From Clostridia bacterium (GTDB taxonomy: Bacteria; Bacillota; Clostridia; Oscillospirales; Acutalibacteraceae), in assembly GCA_017631745.1 (NCBI GenBank), contig JAGBSR010000106.1, positions 1 to 8,473 of the forward strand: 8,473 nucleotides of DNA, in the 5' to 3' direction. The first letter of the stretch is position 1. Each line of letters opens with the position of its first letter. This document shows, piece by piece, positions 1 to 6,042 of this stretch. Made by a program: the position numbers and the translations under genes. The notes beneath the pieces are model-generated. The model had not been told where the DNA came from and made no database searches. It saw nothing but the letters and a program-made list of their open reading frames with translations.

Positions 1-1
1 A

Positions 2-367
2 GGCGTTTGCAGGACCGATGAGGAAAGTGCAAAGCTCTGGCACTCCTACGGTGCAAAAATCGTTATCATCAAGCACGGTAAGGACGGCTCAACCGCATAC
101 ACTAACGACGGTATGAGCTATTCAATCAAGCCCTTCCCCGTTAAGGCTATGAAAGGCTTCGGCGGCGGTGACGGTTATGCAAGTGCATTCATCCGCTGTC
201 TTCTTGAAGGTTGGGAAATGATTGATGCTCTCGAGTTCGGCACAGCTTCAGCTTCAATGCTTATTTCAGCTCACAGCTGCTCAGCTGCAATGCCCTCAGT
301 AGAAGCTATCGAAGAATTCATCAAGGAAGAAAAAGCTATCTACGGTGAAATGGTAGCAAGAGCTTAA
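2..367 (+). CDS. iolC: 5-dehydro-2-deoxygluconokinase, C-terminal part (partial at window start)
   Basis: The last 121 codons of a PfkB-family sugar kinase are read in the frame starting at base 2; the 5' end lies outside the window. IolC phosphorylates 5-dehydro-2-deoxy-D-gluconate with ATP in cytoplasmic myo-inositol catabolism. IolC proteins are usually about 325-340 residues, so roughly the last third is present. The visible signature is KGFGGGDGYASAFI, the PfkB anion-hole/catalytic motif, with the presumed catalytic Asp at bases 170-172. It is followed by EFGTASASMLISAHSCSAAMPS, whose Ser-His-Ser-Cys and MP pattern I associate with IolC rather than with ribokinase or fructokinase. The usual GAGD reads GGGD here. 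No other iol gene is visible. The gene is followed by a double-hairpin repeat and a strong terminator. The family call is secure; the exact substrate is inferred from the IolC-like C terminus. Confidence 0.85.
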   Translation, partial: GVCRTDEESAKLWHSYGAKIVIIKHGKDGSTAYTNDGMSYSIKPFPVKAMKGFGGGDGYASAFIRCLLEGWEMIDALEFGTASASMLISAHSCSAAMPSVEAIEEFIKEEKAIYGEMVARA

Positions 368-370
368 CAT

Positions 371-430
371 CTAAAGTTTTGGCGAGCTTTTACAAAAGCT
401 CGTGGGGTGCGGGGCGAAGCCCTGCAACAT
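371..430 (+). repeat. Double-hairpin repeat, copy A, directly after iolC
   Basis: It begins 3 bases after the iolC stop with CTAAAGTTTTGG. Hairpin 1 has arms 383-391 and 394-402 (CGAGCTTTT/AAAAGCTCG). Hairpin 2 has arms 408-415 and 419-426 (TGCGGGGC/GCCCTGCA, with one G-U pair) around a GAA loop. It ends in CAACAT and an A-run, not a T-run, so it is not itself a canonical terminator. Bases 374-407 match copy D (5936-5969, opposite strand) over 34 of 34 positions. Confidence 0.85.
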
Positions 431-440
431 AAAAAAAGAC

Positions 441-473
441 AAGTCGCTTGATTAATTTCAAGCGACTTTTTTT
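441..473 (+). terminator. Intrinsic terminator of iolC
   Basis: An 11-bp perfect stem (441-451 AAGTCGCTTGA with 458-468 TCAAGCGACTT) has a 6-base loop and runs into a seven-T tract at 467-473. An A-run at 431-437 gives a T-tract on the other strand, so it may also stop transcription coming from gdhA. Confidence 0.9.
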
Positions 474-478
474 CATAT

Positions 479-508
479 AAAAAGGACAGATTTTGAAATC
501 TGTCCTTT
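479..508 (-). terminator. Intrinsic terminator of gdhA
   Basis: A 13-bp perfect stem (481-493 with 496-508, AAAGGACAGATTT) has a TG loop. Read on the minus strand it is followed by TTTTT then ATATG. It lies about 75 bases beyond the gdhA stop, after repeat copy B. Together with the iolC terminator it insulates the two convergent genes. Confidence 0.85.
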
Positions 509-519
509 GATGTTTTATT

Positions 520-579
520 GTTGCGAGACCCTGTCTCGCGCTCTGCAAACTTTTGAAAAAGTTTGACAAAACTTTAGTT
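520..579 (-). repeat. Double-hairpin repeat, copy B, directly after gdhA
   Basis: On the minus strand it starts 4 bases after the gdhA stop with AACTAAAGTTTTG. Hairpin 1 arms are 546-554 and 557-565 (CAAACTTTT/AAAAGTTTG). Hairpin 2 arms are 523-529 and 533-539 (GCGAGAC/GTCTCGC) around a 3-base loop. It is identical to copy C (5694-5753, opposite strand) at 59 of 60 positions; the one change (base 530 versus 5743) falls in the hairpin 2 loop. Confidence 0.9.
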
Positions 580-583
580 GTTT

Positions 584-1927
584 TTAGATTAAGCCCTGTG
601 CCATCATAGCGTCTGCTACCTTGAGGAAGCCTGCAATGTTTGCACCTGCTACGAGGTTGTAGCCGAGACCGTTTTCTTCTGCTGCCTTAGCTGATGCATC
701 GTGGATGTTTTTCATAATCATCTTAAGCTTAGCATCAACCTCTTCTGCTGTCCAGGAGTATCTCATTGAGTTCTGACTCATTTCAAGAGCTGAAACTGCA
801 ACGCCGCCTGCATTTACTGCCTTTGAGGGAGCTACTACCTTACAGCTGTTCATAAGTACTGCAAGAGCTTCGTTTGTTGTGGGCATATTTGCAACCTCGA
901 TGTAGTACTCGAGACCGTTAGCTATCATCTGCTCTGCTTCTTTCATACCGATTTCGTTCTGAGTTGCACAAGGCATTGCAATGTCAACCTTAACACCCCA
1001 GGGCTTCTGACCTGCGTGGAATTCACAGCCGAACTTGTCAGCATAGTCCTGAGCCTTGTCACGGCCGCTTGCTCTCATTTCGAGAAGGTAGTTGATCTTC
1101 TCTTCTGTTACAATACCGTCGGGATCATATACATAGCCGTCGGGACCTGAGATTGTTACAACCTTACCGCCGAGCTCTGCAACCTTTTTAGCTGTACCCC
1201 AAGCAACGTTACCGAAGCCTGAAACTGCAACTGTCTTACCCTTGATATCCTCGCCGAAGTGCTTAAGTACTTCGCATACATAATATGTAGCACCAAAACC
1301 TGTAGCTTCAGGTCTGATAAGTGAGCCGCCGTATGAGAGACCCTTACCTGTGAGTACACCGTTTTCAAATGCGCCTCTGATGCGTCTGTACTGACCATAA
1401 AGGTAACCGATTTCTCTGCCGCCTACACCGATGTCACCTGCAGGTACATCAACGTCGGGACCGATGTGTCTGTAAAGCTCTGTCATAAATGCCTGACAGA
1501 AGCGAAGGATTTCTGCATCGCTCTTACCTCTGGGGTCGAAGTCTGAGCCGCCCTTACCACCACCGATGGGAAGACCTGTAAGGCTGTTTTTGAAGGTCTG
1601 CTCGAAAGCGAGGAACTTCATAATACCGATATATACTGAAGGGTGGAAACGAAGACCTCCCTTGTAGGGACCGATAGCACCATTGAACTGTACTCTGTAA
1701 CCTGTGTTTACATTTACCTTGCCGTTGTCGTCAACCCATGTAACTCTGAATGAGATTGATCTTTCGGGCTCAACCATTCTTTCAAGAAGGGCAGCCTTTT
1801 CATATTCGGGGTGATTTTCTACTACTGTTTCAAGAGATGAGAGCACCTCTGCAACAGTCTGAACGAATTCAGGCTCATTAGCGTATTTTTTTGCTACGCT
1901 GTCGATTACATTCTGAACATAACTCAT
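584..1927 (-). CDS. gdhA: Glutamate dehydrogenase, hexameric family I, NAD-type cofactor site
   Basis: This is a complete 447-residue cytoplasmic enzyme that interconverts glutamate with 2-oxoglutarate and ammonia. It closely resembles Clostridium symbiosum GDH as I remember it, and known residues fall at the same numbers: Lys89 (PYKGG), Lys113, catalytic Lys125 (IGGGKGG) and Asp165 (VPAGD); Ser379 matches that enzyme's Ser380. The Rossmann segment is VSGFGNVAWG (Phe238) followed by SGPDGYVYDP (Pro262, Asp263). In C. symbiosum, Phe238, Pro262 and Asp263 are the NAD-specificity positions, so I expect EC 1.4.1.2 rather than the NADP label that automatic annotation often gives. The ATG start is backed by AAAGGAG on the minus strand (1937-1943, 9-base spacing). 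The gene is monocistronic, followed by repeat copy B and its own terminator. Family certain; cofactor inferred. Confidence 0.97.
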   Translation of the reverse strand: MSYVQNVIDSVAKKYANEPEFVQTVAEVLSSLETVVENHPEYEKAALLERMVEPERSISFRVTWVDDNGKVNVNTGYRVQFNGAIGPYKGGLRFHPSVYIGIMKFLAFEQTFKNSLTGLPIGGGKGGSDFDPRGKSDAEILRFCQAFMTELYRHIGPDVDVPAGDIGVGGREIGYLYGQYRRIRGAFENGVLTGKGLSYGGSLIRPEATGFGATYYVCEVLKHFGEDIKGKTVAVSGFGNVAWGTAKKVAELGGKVVTISGPDGYVYDPDGIVTEEKINYLLEMRASGRDKAQDYADKFGCEFHAGQKPWGVKVDIAMPCATQNEIGMKEAEQMIANGLEYYIEVANMPTTNEALAVLMNSCKVVAPSKAVNAGGVAVSALEMSQNSMRYSWTAEEVDAKLKMIMKNIHDASAKAAEENGLGYNLVAGANIAGFLKVADAMMAQGLI

Positions 1928-1946
1928 TTATAAAAACTCCTTTGTA

Positions 1947-1969
1947 CCCTGCCGAAAAACACGGTCGGG
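1947..1969 (-). promoter_or_regulatory. Small stem-loop in the gdhA leader
   Basis: Just upstream of the gdhA ribosome binding site an interrupted stem can form: CCC (1947-1949) with GGG (1967-1969) and CCG (1952-1954) with CGG (1962-1964), separated by a 2x2 internal loop. It might influence translation, but it matches no riboswitch class I recognise and could be incidental. Confidence 0.25.
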
Positions 1970-1982
1970 GCTATAAAATCTT

Positions 1983-2011
1983 ATTATAATGTTGTCACGC
2001 TTTAACGTGAT
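1983..2011 (-). promoter_or_regulatory. Candidate gdhA promoter with a dyad over the -35 zone
   Basis: A perfect TATAAT lies on the minus strand at 1983-1988, about 56 bases upstream of the gdhA start. The -35 region is poor: ATCACG at 17-bp spacing. It overlaps a dyad, TCACG (1995-1999) and CGTGA (2006-2010), that could bind an activator or repressor. An alternative minus-strand promoter is TTGCAA (2042-2047), 17 bp, TAAAAT (2019-2024). Confidence 0.45.
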
Positions 2012-2231
2012 AGAACGTATTTTACACCTATGAAAAAAAAATTGCAATATTTTGAAAAAACAAAATTATATTTTGTAAAAACTGTTGAAAAAAATGTTGA
2101 AATGTGGATAAATTTGCGAAAAGCTGACATGAAAATATATCCTGTTTCTGCTCTAAGAAGGGACATTGGATTTCCTTGGTTAAGTATATGTAAACTGCCG
2201 CGAAAAAATGAGCGGTGACTCACCGATTTTG

Positions 2232-2266
2232 AATGCAGAATGCAGAATGCAAAATGCAGAATTGCG
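2232..2266. repeat. 7-bp tandem repeat, AATGCAG
   Basis: There are four units of AATGCAG (2232-2238, 2239-2245, 2246-2252 with one change, 2253-2259), then a degenerate unit AATTGCG. The last complete unit plus AATTGCG forms the left arm of the inverted-repeat element described next. Confidence 0.85.
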
Positions 2267-2469
2267 ACTGAATTTTGATAAGGAAATCAGCTCCTGCCCG
2301 CCATTTTTAGTCAGGAGTTACTTTCTGAGTCTTTTGCCTCGTGAAGATAGCTACGAATGAATTAACCCTATGAGTTATGAATTGCCTACAGCATAAATTT
2401 AAGCTTTGCTTCATTAATATGGCGGGAAAGGAGCCGTTACCTGTAGAGTTTTACCCGCAATTCTGCATT
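2253..2469. repeat. Nested inverted-repeat element (MITE-like) upstream of lacZ
   Basis: The outer ends are a perfect 14-bp inverted repeat: AATGCAGAATTGCG at 2253-2266 and its complement at 2456-2469. Nested inside are CCCGCCAT (2297-2304) and ATGGCGGG (2419-2426), extended imperfectly through AGCTCCT (2290-2296) and AGGAGCC (2428-2434). The whole can be drawn as one long imperfect hairpin with a loop of about 110 bases. It has no open reading frame. A non-autonomous mobile element or a structured RNA both fit; no target-site duplication is obvious. Confidence 0.6.
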
Positions 2470-2473
2470 CCTA

Positions 2474-2506
2474 TTGACATCCTATATTATATTTAGTAAA
2501 ATATAG
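2474..2506 (+). promoter_or_regulatory. lacZ promoter with an overlapping palindrome
   Basis: TTGACA (2474-2479), a 17-bp spacer and TAAAAT (2497-2502) make a near-consensus housekeeping promoter, with transcription expected to start near 2509. The inverted repeat CTATATT (2482-2488) / AATATAG (2500-2506) covers the spacer and -10 region and would be a natural repressor site, though such AT-rich dyads also arise by chance. The -35 starts 4 bases after the inverted-repeat element ends. Confidence 0.7.
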
Positions 2507-2549
2507 AGTGGTAATGTATGTTTCAATTATAATGAAAGAAGGGATACAT

Positions 2550-5500
2550 ATGAAATATATCTGGGAAAACCCCGAGATAATCAAAGAAAACAAAGAAGAC
2601 GGTCACGCCTTGGCTCTTTGCTATGATACAGCCGATGCTGCAGCTAAAAGAATGACCTCTCCCTATAAGCTCTCACTTAACGGTACCTGGAAGTTTTTCT
2701 GGTATAAGGGTGTAGGCTCACTGCCCGAGAAGTTCAGAGCTGCTGATTTTGACGACAGCGACTGGGAAGATATCACTATTCCCGGCGTATGGCAGATGCA
2801 GAAGGATTATACCAAGCCCTGGTACTATGCTAACTCCTTCCCCAACTGTATCTGTGTTGATAAGAAAAAAATCCCCTCCATTGACATTGCAGGTCAGGAG
2901 GTTGCTATGCACCGTACCACCTTCACTCTCCCCGAGAACTGGAATGACAGAGAGATTTTCCTTCACTTCGGTGCTTGTAAGGCAGGTCTTGCTGTTTATG
3001 TAAACGGAGAATATGTAGGCTACTCCCAGGGCTCATTCACTCCTCATGAATTCGATGTAACAAAGTATGTTCACGAGGGTGTAAACACTGTTGCGGCCGA
3101 GGTTTACCGCTATACCGACGGCACCTATCTCGAGGACCAGGATATGTGGTTCCTCAGCGGTATCTACCGTGAGGTTTATCTTTACAGCGAGCCTAAGACC
3201 TGCATACGCGATTTCTATATTACAACAGACCTTATCAACAACTATACCGATGCTGACCTTTCAGCTGACCTTCTTATCAAGGATTACAGCGAGGGCGGTA
3301 AGAGAATCAAGGTTGAGGCAACTCTTCTCACGGTCAGCAAGCCCAATGTTATCGGCTCAACCGAAATCGTTACCGTAGCAGGTGATAACAAGATTTCCTT
3401 CAAGAAGCGTATCGAAAAGCCCGTTCTCTGGTCAGCAGAAAATCCTGCTCTTTATACTATGCTTCTTAAGATTGAGGTCGACGGCGTTGTTACATATAAG
3501 GCAGTTCGTATCGGCTTTAAGATGTACGAAATCAAGGGCGAGAAAATCTTAGTTAACGGTCAGCCTCTTCTTATCAGAGGTGTAAACCGCCACGACTACG
3601 ATCCCGACCACGGTTGGGCTGTACCCGATGAGAGATATATTCAGGACCTTGATATTATGAAAAGAAACAATATCAACTCCATTCGTACCAGCCATTATCC
3701 CAACGATCCCCGTTTCTACGACCTTTGCGATGAATACGGCTTCTATGTAATGGACGAATGCGACCTTGAAACTCACGGTGTAAGAAGAAAGAATGTGCCC
3801 GGCGACAACCCCATGTGGACCAAGGCTGTTGTTGACCGTATGGAAAGAATGGTGCTTCGTGACAGAAATCACGCATCAGTATTTATGTGGAGCTTAGGCA
3901 ATGAAGCAGGCGACGGCTCAAACTTCCTTCGTATGAAAGAAGCTGCTCTCAAGCTTGACAATACAAGACAGTTCCACTACGAAGGCGACTTCGACTTTAC
4001 AAAGAGTGACGTTATCAGCCGTATGTATCCCACTGAGGATCAGGTTGAAAAGCTTGGTAAGAAAGAGCCCCTTACAATCGGTTGGTTTGACAATATCGCC
4101 AACGCTCTTGCAGCTGACAGCAAACCTATTCCCAAGGAGCTTTACACAAAGCCCGTTGTTTTCTGTGAATATGCTCACGCTATGGAAAACTCACTGGGTA
4201 ACTTCCAGCAGTATATGGATGCTTTCGAGAAGTACGACAACCTCTGCGGCGGTTATATCTGGGACTTCGTTGACCAGGCTATTCACAAGGTAAACGAAGA
4301 CGGCGAGGATATGTGGCTTTATGGTACAGACTATAACGAAAAGAAAATCTGGATTGAGCCTCCTTATAATACCTGCGCTATTGTGGGCAGTAACACCTTC
4401 TTCAATGCCAACGGTATCATTGCCGCTGACAGAAAAGAGCACCCCTGTATCCACGAGGTAAGAAAGGTTTACTGTGAAATTCAGGTTAAGGCTATTGATG
4501 TAGCAGGTGGCAAATTCTTACTTAAAAATAAGCAGCTCTTCTCTGACCTTTCAAAGTTTGATATTGCTTATGTTATAGCTGAAAACGGTGAGGTCCTTTC
4601 AAAGGGTACTCTTGACAGAGCTGTATTTGAAAACCTCGCTCCCTTAAGCGAAATGGAATTCGCTGTTGACTATAGGCTTGATGCTATGCCCAAGGGCGAA
4701 GTAATCATCACCTTCTCATTCTTAAGACGAGAGGATTGCCGTTTTGCCAAGGCAGGCTATGAGCAGGGCTGGGATCAGTTCATCATCAAATCAGCTGATA
4801 AAAAAGAAGAAATCAAGTATGACGGCAAGGTTGACATCAAGGGTACCGACACCAACTTCACAGTTACCGGCGACAACTTCAATTACACCTTCTCAAACGG
4901 TCTTCTTGTTTCAATAGAAAAAGACGGTAAGGAATATCTTTCAGGCTCACTCAAGCCTAACTATTACAGAGCACTTACAGATAACGATATTGACTATCTC
5001 AACTTCGTTCCTCCCCTTATTCCTTTCCATCCTCTTTATCATTGGAGAAGAGCAACCAATATGCTCAAGACAAAGGCAACCCACATTCACCGTTACAGCC
5101 ACACAGCATATATCGAAACAACTGTAAGTGTAATGGGTATGAAGGATGTGCTTATGACTTATACAGTTTATCCCGACGGCAAGATTGATGTCACTCATAA
5201 GGGTACTCCTGCAATGGATATGGTACGCTTTGGCTCAATGCTTACAATGGCAAGAGAGTTTGACAAGGTCAAGTGGTACGGCAGAGGTCCCCACGAGAAC
5301 TACATTGACCGTCAGAGCGGTGCAAGAATTGCAATGCACGAGATGAGTGTAACAGATATGGAGCACCATTATATGAGACCTCAGGAAAACGGTCACAGAA
5401 TCGGAGTAAGAATGATGGAGGTCAAGAATGACAGCGGTGAAGGTCTGAGATTCACTCAGCTCGGCGATGAGCCCTTTGCAATCAACTGCCATCATTACAC

Positions 5501-5687
5501 TGTAAACGACCTTGACGATGCTACTCACATTCACAAGCTCAAGCACAAGGATTTCACAACAGTATGCATTGACCTTATGCAGAGAGGTATCGGCGGTGAC
5601 ACACCGGGTAATGCTTGTCTTCGTGAGCCCAACATTATGCATAAGGGTACGAAGTATGATTACGGCTTTACTATTGAGGTAATCTGA
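2550..5687 (+). CDS. lacZ: Beta-galactosidase, glycoside hydrolase family 2 (LacZ type)
   Basis: This complete 1045-residue cytoplasmic enzyme hydrolyses terminal beta-D-galactosides such as lactose; it has no signal peptide. Order: GH2 sugar-binding domain (about 35-215, with LEDQDMW at 194-200), Ig-like domain (about 220-330), TIM barrel (about 335-625), linker domain, and Bgal_small_N-type C-terminal domain (about 775-1045). Acid/base Glu452 is in GNEAGDG and nucleophile Glu540 in CEYAHAM. His348, His382 and the Mg ligands Glu407, His409 and Glu452 line up with E. coli 357, 391, 416, 418 and 461. Two oddities: HAMENS replaces the usual HAMGNS, and GIGGDTPGN (1013-1021) lacks the Trp of E. 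coli GIGGDDSW (Trp999). ATG 2550 is preferred over GTG 2508 because it has AGAAGGGA 5 bases upstream and begins MKYIWENPEI like other family members, while 2508 sits at the predicted transcription start. Monocistronic. The lactose role is inferred. Confidence 0.96.
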   Translation: MKYIWENPEIIKENKEDGHALALCYDTADAAAKRMTSPYKLSLNGTWKFFWYKGVGSLPEKFRAADFDDSDWEDITIPGVWQMQKDYTKPWYYANSFPNCICVDKKKIPSIDIAGQEVAMHRTTFTLPENWNDREIFLHFGACKAGLAVYVNGEYVGYSQGSFTPHEFDVTKYVHEGVNTVAAEVYRYTDGTYLEDQDMWFLSGIYREVYLYSEPKTCIRDFYITTDLINNYTDADLSADLLIKDYSEGGKRIKVEATLLTVSKPNVIGSTEIVTVAGDNKISFKKRIEKPVLWSAENPALYTMLLKIEVDGVVTYKAVRIGFKMYEIKGEKILVNGQPLLIRGVNRHDYDPDHGWAVPDERYIQDLDIMKRNNINSIRTSHYPNDPRFYDLCDEYGFYVMDECDLETHGVRRKNVPGDNPMWTKAVVDRMERMVLRDRNHASVFMWSLGNEAGDGSNFLRMKEAALKLDNTRQFHYEGDFDFTKSDVISRMYPTEDQVEKLGKKEPLTIGWFDNIANALAADSKPIPKELYTKPVVFCEYAHAMENSLGNFQQYMDAFEKYDNLCGGYIWDFVDQAIHKVNEDGEDMWLYGTDYNEKKIWIEPPYNTCAIVGSNTFFNANGIIAADRKEHPCIHEVRKVYCEIQVKAIDVAGGKFLLKNKQLFSDLSKFDIAYVIAENGEVLSKGTLDRAVFENLAPLSEMEFAVDYRLDAMPKGEVIITFSFLRREDCRFAKAGYEQGWDQFIIKSADKKEEIKYDGKVDIKGTDTNFTVTGDNFNYTFSNGLLVSIEKDGKEYLSGSLKPNYYRALTDNDIDYLNFVPPLIPFHPLYHWRRATNMLKTKATHIHRYSHTAYIETTVSVMGMKDVLMTYTVYPDGKIDVTHKGTPAMDMVRFGSMLTMAREFDKVKWYGRGPHENYIDRQSGARIAMHEMSVTDMEHHYMRPQENGHRIGVRMMEVKNDSGEGLRFTQLGDEPFAINCHHYTVNDLDDATHIHKLKHKDFTTVCIDLMQRGIGGDTPGNACLREPNIMHKGTKYDYGFTIEVI

Positions 5688-5693
5688 AAAAAT

Positions 5694-5753
5694 AACTAAA
5701 GTTTTGTCAAACTTTTTCAAAAGTTTGCAGAGCGCGAGACAGCGTCTCGCAAC
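5694..5753 (+). repeat. Double-hairpin repeat, copy C, directly after lacZ
   Basis: It starts 6 bases after the lacZ stop. Hairpin 1 arms are 5708-5716 and 5719-5727 (CAAACTTTT/AAAAGTTTG). Hairpin 2 arms are 5734-5740 and 5744-5750 (GCGAGAC/GTCTCGC) with an AGC loop. It is 59/60 identical to copy B on the opposite strand 5.1 kb away, although the DNA around the two copies is unrelated. Confidence 0.9.
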
Positions 5754-5764
5754 ATAAAAAAGTT

Positions 5765-5801
5765 AAACAGGGTAGATTTAAACATCTGCCCTGTTTCTTT
5801 T
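5765..5801 (+). terminator. Intrinsic terminator of lacZ
   Basis: A 13-bp stem (5765-5777 with 5784-5796, AAACAGGG arms plus AGAT/ATCT and one U-G pair) has a 6-base loop and is followed by CTTTT. It sits directly after repeat copy C, repeating the order stop, double hairpin, terminator seen for iolC and gdhA. Confidence 0.8.
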
Positions 5802-5808
5802 ATGTATT

Positions 5809-5975
5809 GCGGGGCTTTGCCCATTCCCTCTTGCGGTTCCCAAAATTCATTACGGCTTAGAGCGCCTATGAATTTTGACCGCTGCGCCATCCTCGCCTTG
5901 CTTCATCCGCCACCGGCGGCGCTTCAGCGACGATGCCCCACGAGCTTTTGTAAAAGCTCGCCAAAACTTCAGTTA
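5809..5975 (-). repeat. Double-hairpin repeat, copy D, interrupted by 113 bp
   Basis: Hairpin 1 is intact at 5941-5960 (CGAGCTTTT/AAAAGCTCG); 5936-5969 equals copy A over 34 bases. Hairpin 2 begins at 5809 (GCGGGGC, TTT, GCCC) but is cut after 5822. Where copy A has four bases (CGCA), copy D has 5823-5935. This is the only copy not next to a stop codon of a gene in its own orientation; its gene-proximal end faces the trmO promoter. Confidence 0.75.
5823..5935. repeat. Structured 113-bp insert inside repeat copy D
   Basis: It contains a 10-bp perfect inverted repeat CAAAATTCAT (5841-5850) / ATGAATTTTG (5868-5877), lengthened by GCGGT (5833-5837) / ACCGC (5878-5882) across a 3-base bulge. Smaller hairpins follow: CGCC-ACC-GGCG near 5909-5919 and CGCT-TC-AGCG at 5920-5929. 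The right half is clearly richer in GC than the surroundings. It looks like a second small repeat module or non-autonomous element, with no coding capacity. Confidence 0.5.
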
Positions 5976-5986
5976 TTTATATTTTA

Positions 5987-6015
5987 TTGAATTACACTAT
6001 TTTTTGTGCTATGAT
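5987..6015 (+). promoter_or_regulatory. trmO promoter
   Basis: TTGAAT (5987-5992), a 17-bp spacer and TATGAT (6010-6015) are present, with TGC directly before the -10 as in extended -10 promoters. Transcription would start near 6022, leaving a leader of about 20 bases. The promoter begins 12 bases after repeat copy D ends. Confidence 0.65.
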
Positions 6016-6042
6016 AAATCTATAAAATTTAAAGGAGAATTT

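Larger units (their letters stand above)
1928..2549. other. 622-bp divergent intergenic region between gdhA and lacZ
   Basis: No convincing gene lies here. Bases 1928-2050 hold the gdhA leader and promoter. Bases 2030-2120 are very AT-rich and include TGTGGATAA (2103-2111), the complement of the DnaA box consensus TTATCCACA. Bases 2213-2225 form the palindrome CGGTGA-C-TCACCG. Bases 2232-2266 hold a tandem repeat, 2253-2469 a nested inverted-repeat element, and 2474-2549 the lacZ promoter and leader. Short open frames such as 2030-2218 lack a ribosome binding site. Confidence 0.7.
5688..6042. other. 355-bp intergenic region between lacZ and trmO
   Basis: In order it holds repeat copy C, the lacZ terminator, the interrupted repeat copy D with its 113-bp insert, and the trmO promoter and ribosome binding site. 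I see no gene in it. The open frames at 5802-5990, and from 5875 into trmO, run through repeat DNA and have no ribosome binding site. Confidence 0.8.

Noticed and set aside
371..430. Repeat copies as the actual transcription terminators
   Set aside because: Neither hairpin is followed by a T-tract in gene orientation (an A-rich run follows instead), and a separate canonical terminator lies downstream of copies A, B and C.
2030..2218. 62-codon open frame in the gdhA-lacZ spacer (and an opposite-strand frame 2002-2223)
   Set aside because: No ribosome binding site, Lys/Asn-biased composition that follows from AT-rich DNA, no recognisable domain, and overlap with predicted gdhA promoter elements.
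2232..2266. Possible CRISPR array
   Set aside because: The units are 7 bp and directly adjacent, with no spacers, and no cas genes are present.
2508..2549. GTG start giving LacZ 14 extra residues
   Set aside because: It coincides with the expected transcription start and lacks a ribosome binding site; ATG 2550 has AGAAGGGA at good spacing and the usual family N terminus.
5235..5720. 161-codon frame on the minus strand opposite the lacZ 3' end
   Set aside because: It lies almost wholly antisense to a conserved lacZ domain and begins within repeat copy C; it is a shadow of lacZ codon use.
5802..5990. Open frame through repeat copy D
   Set aside because: It is translated repeat DNA with no ribosome binding site; the same bases form hairpins shared with copy A.
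5875..6042. 56-residue N-terminal extension of TrmO
   Set aside because: The upstream ATG lies in the repeat insert and before the predicted promoter; ATG 6043 has a strong ribosome binding site and the normal family N terminus.
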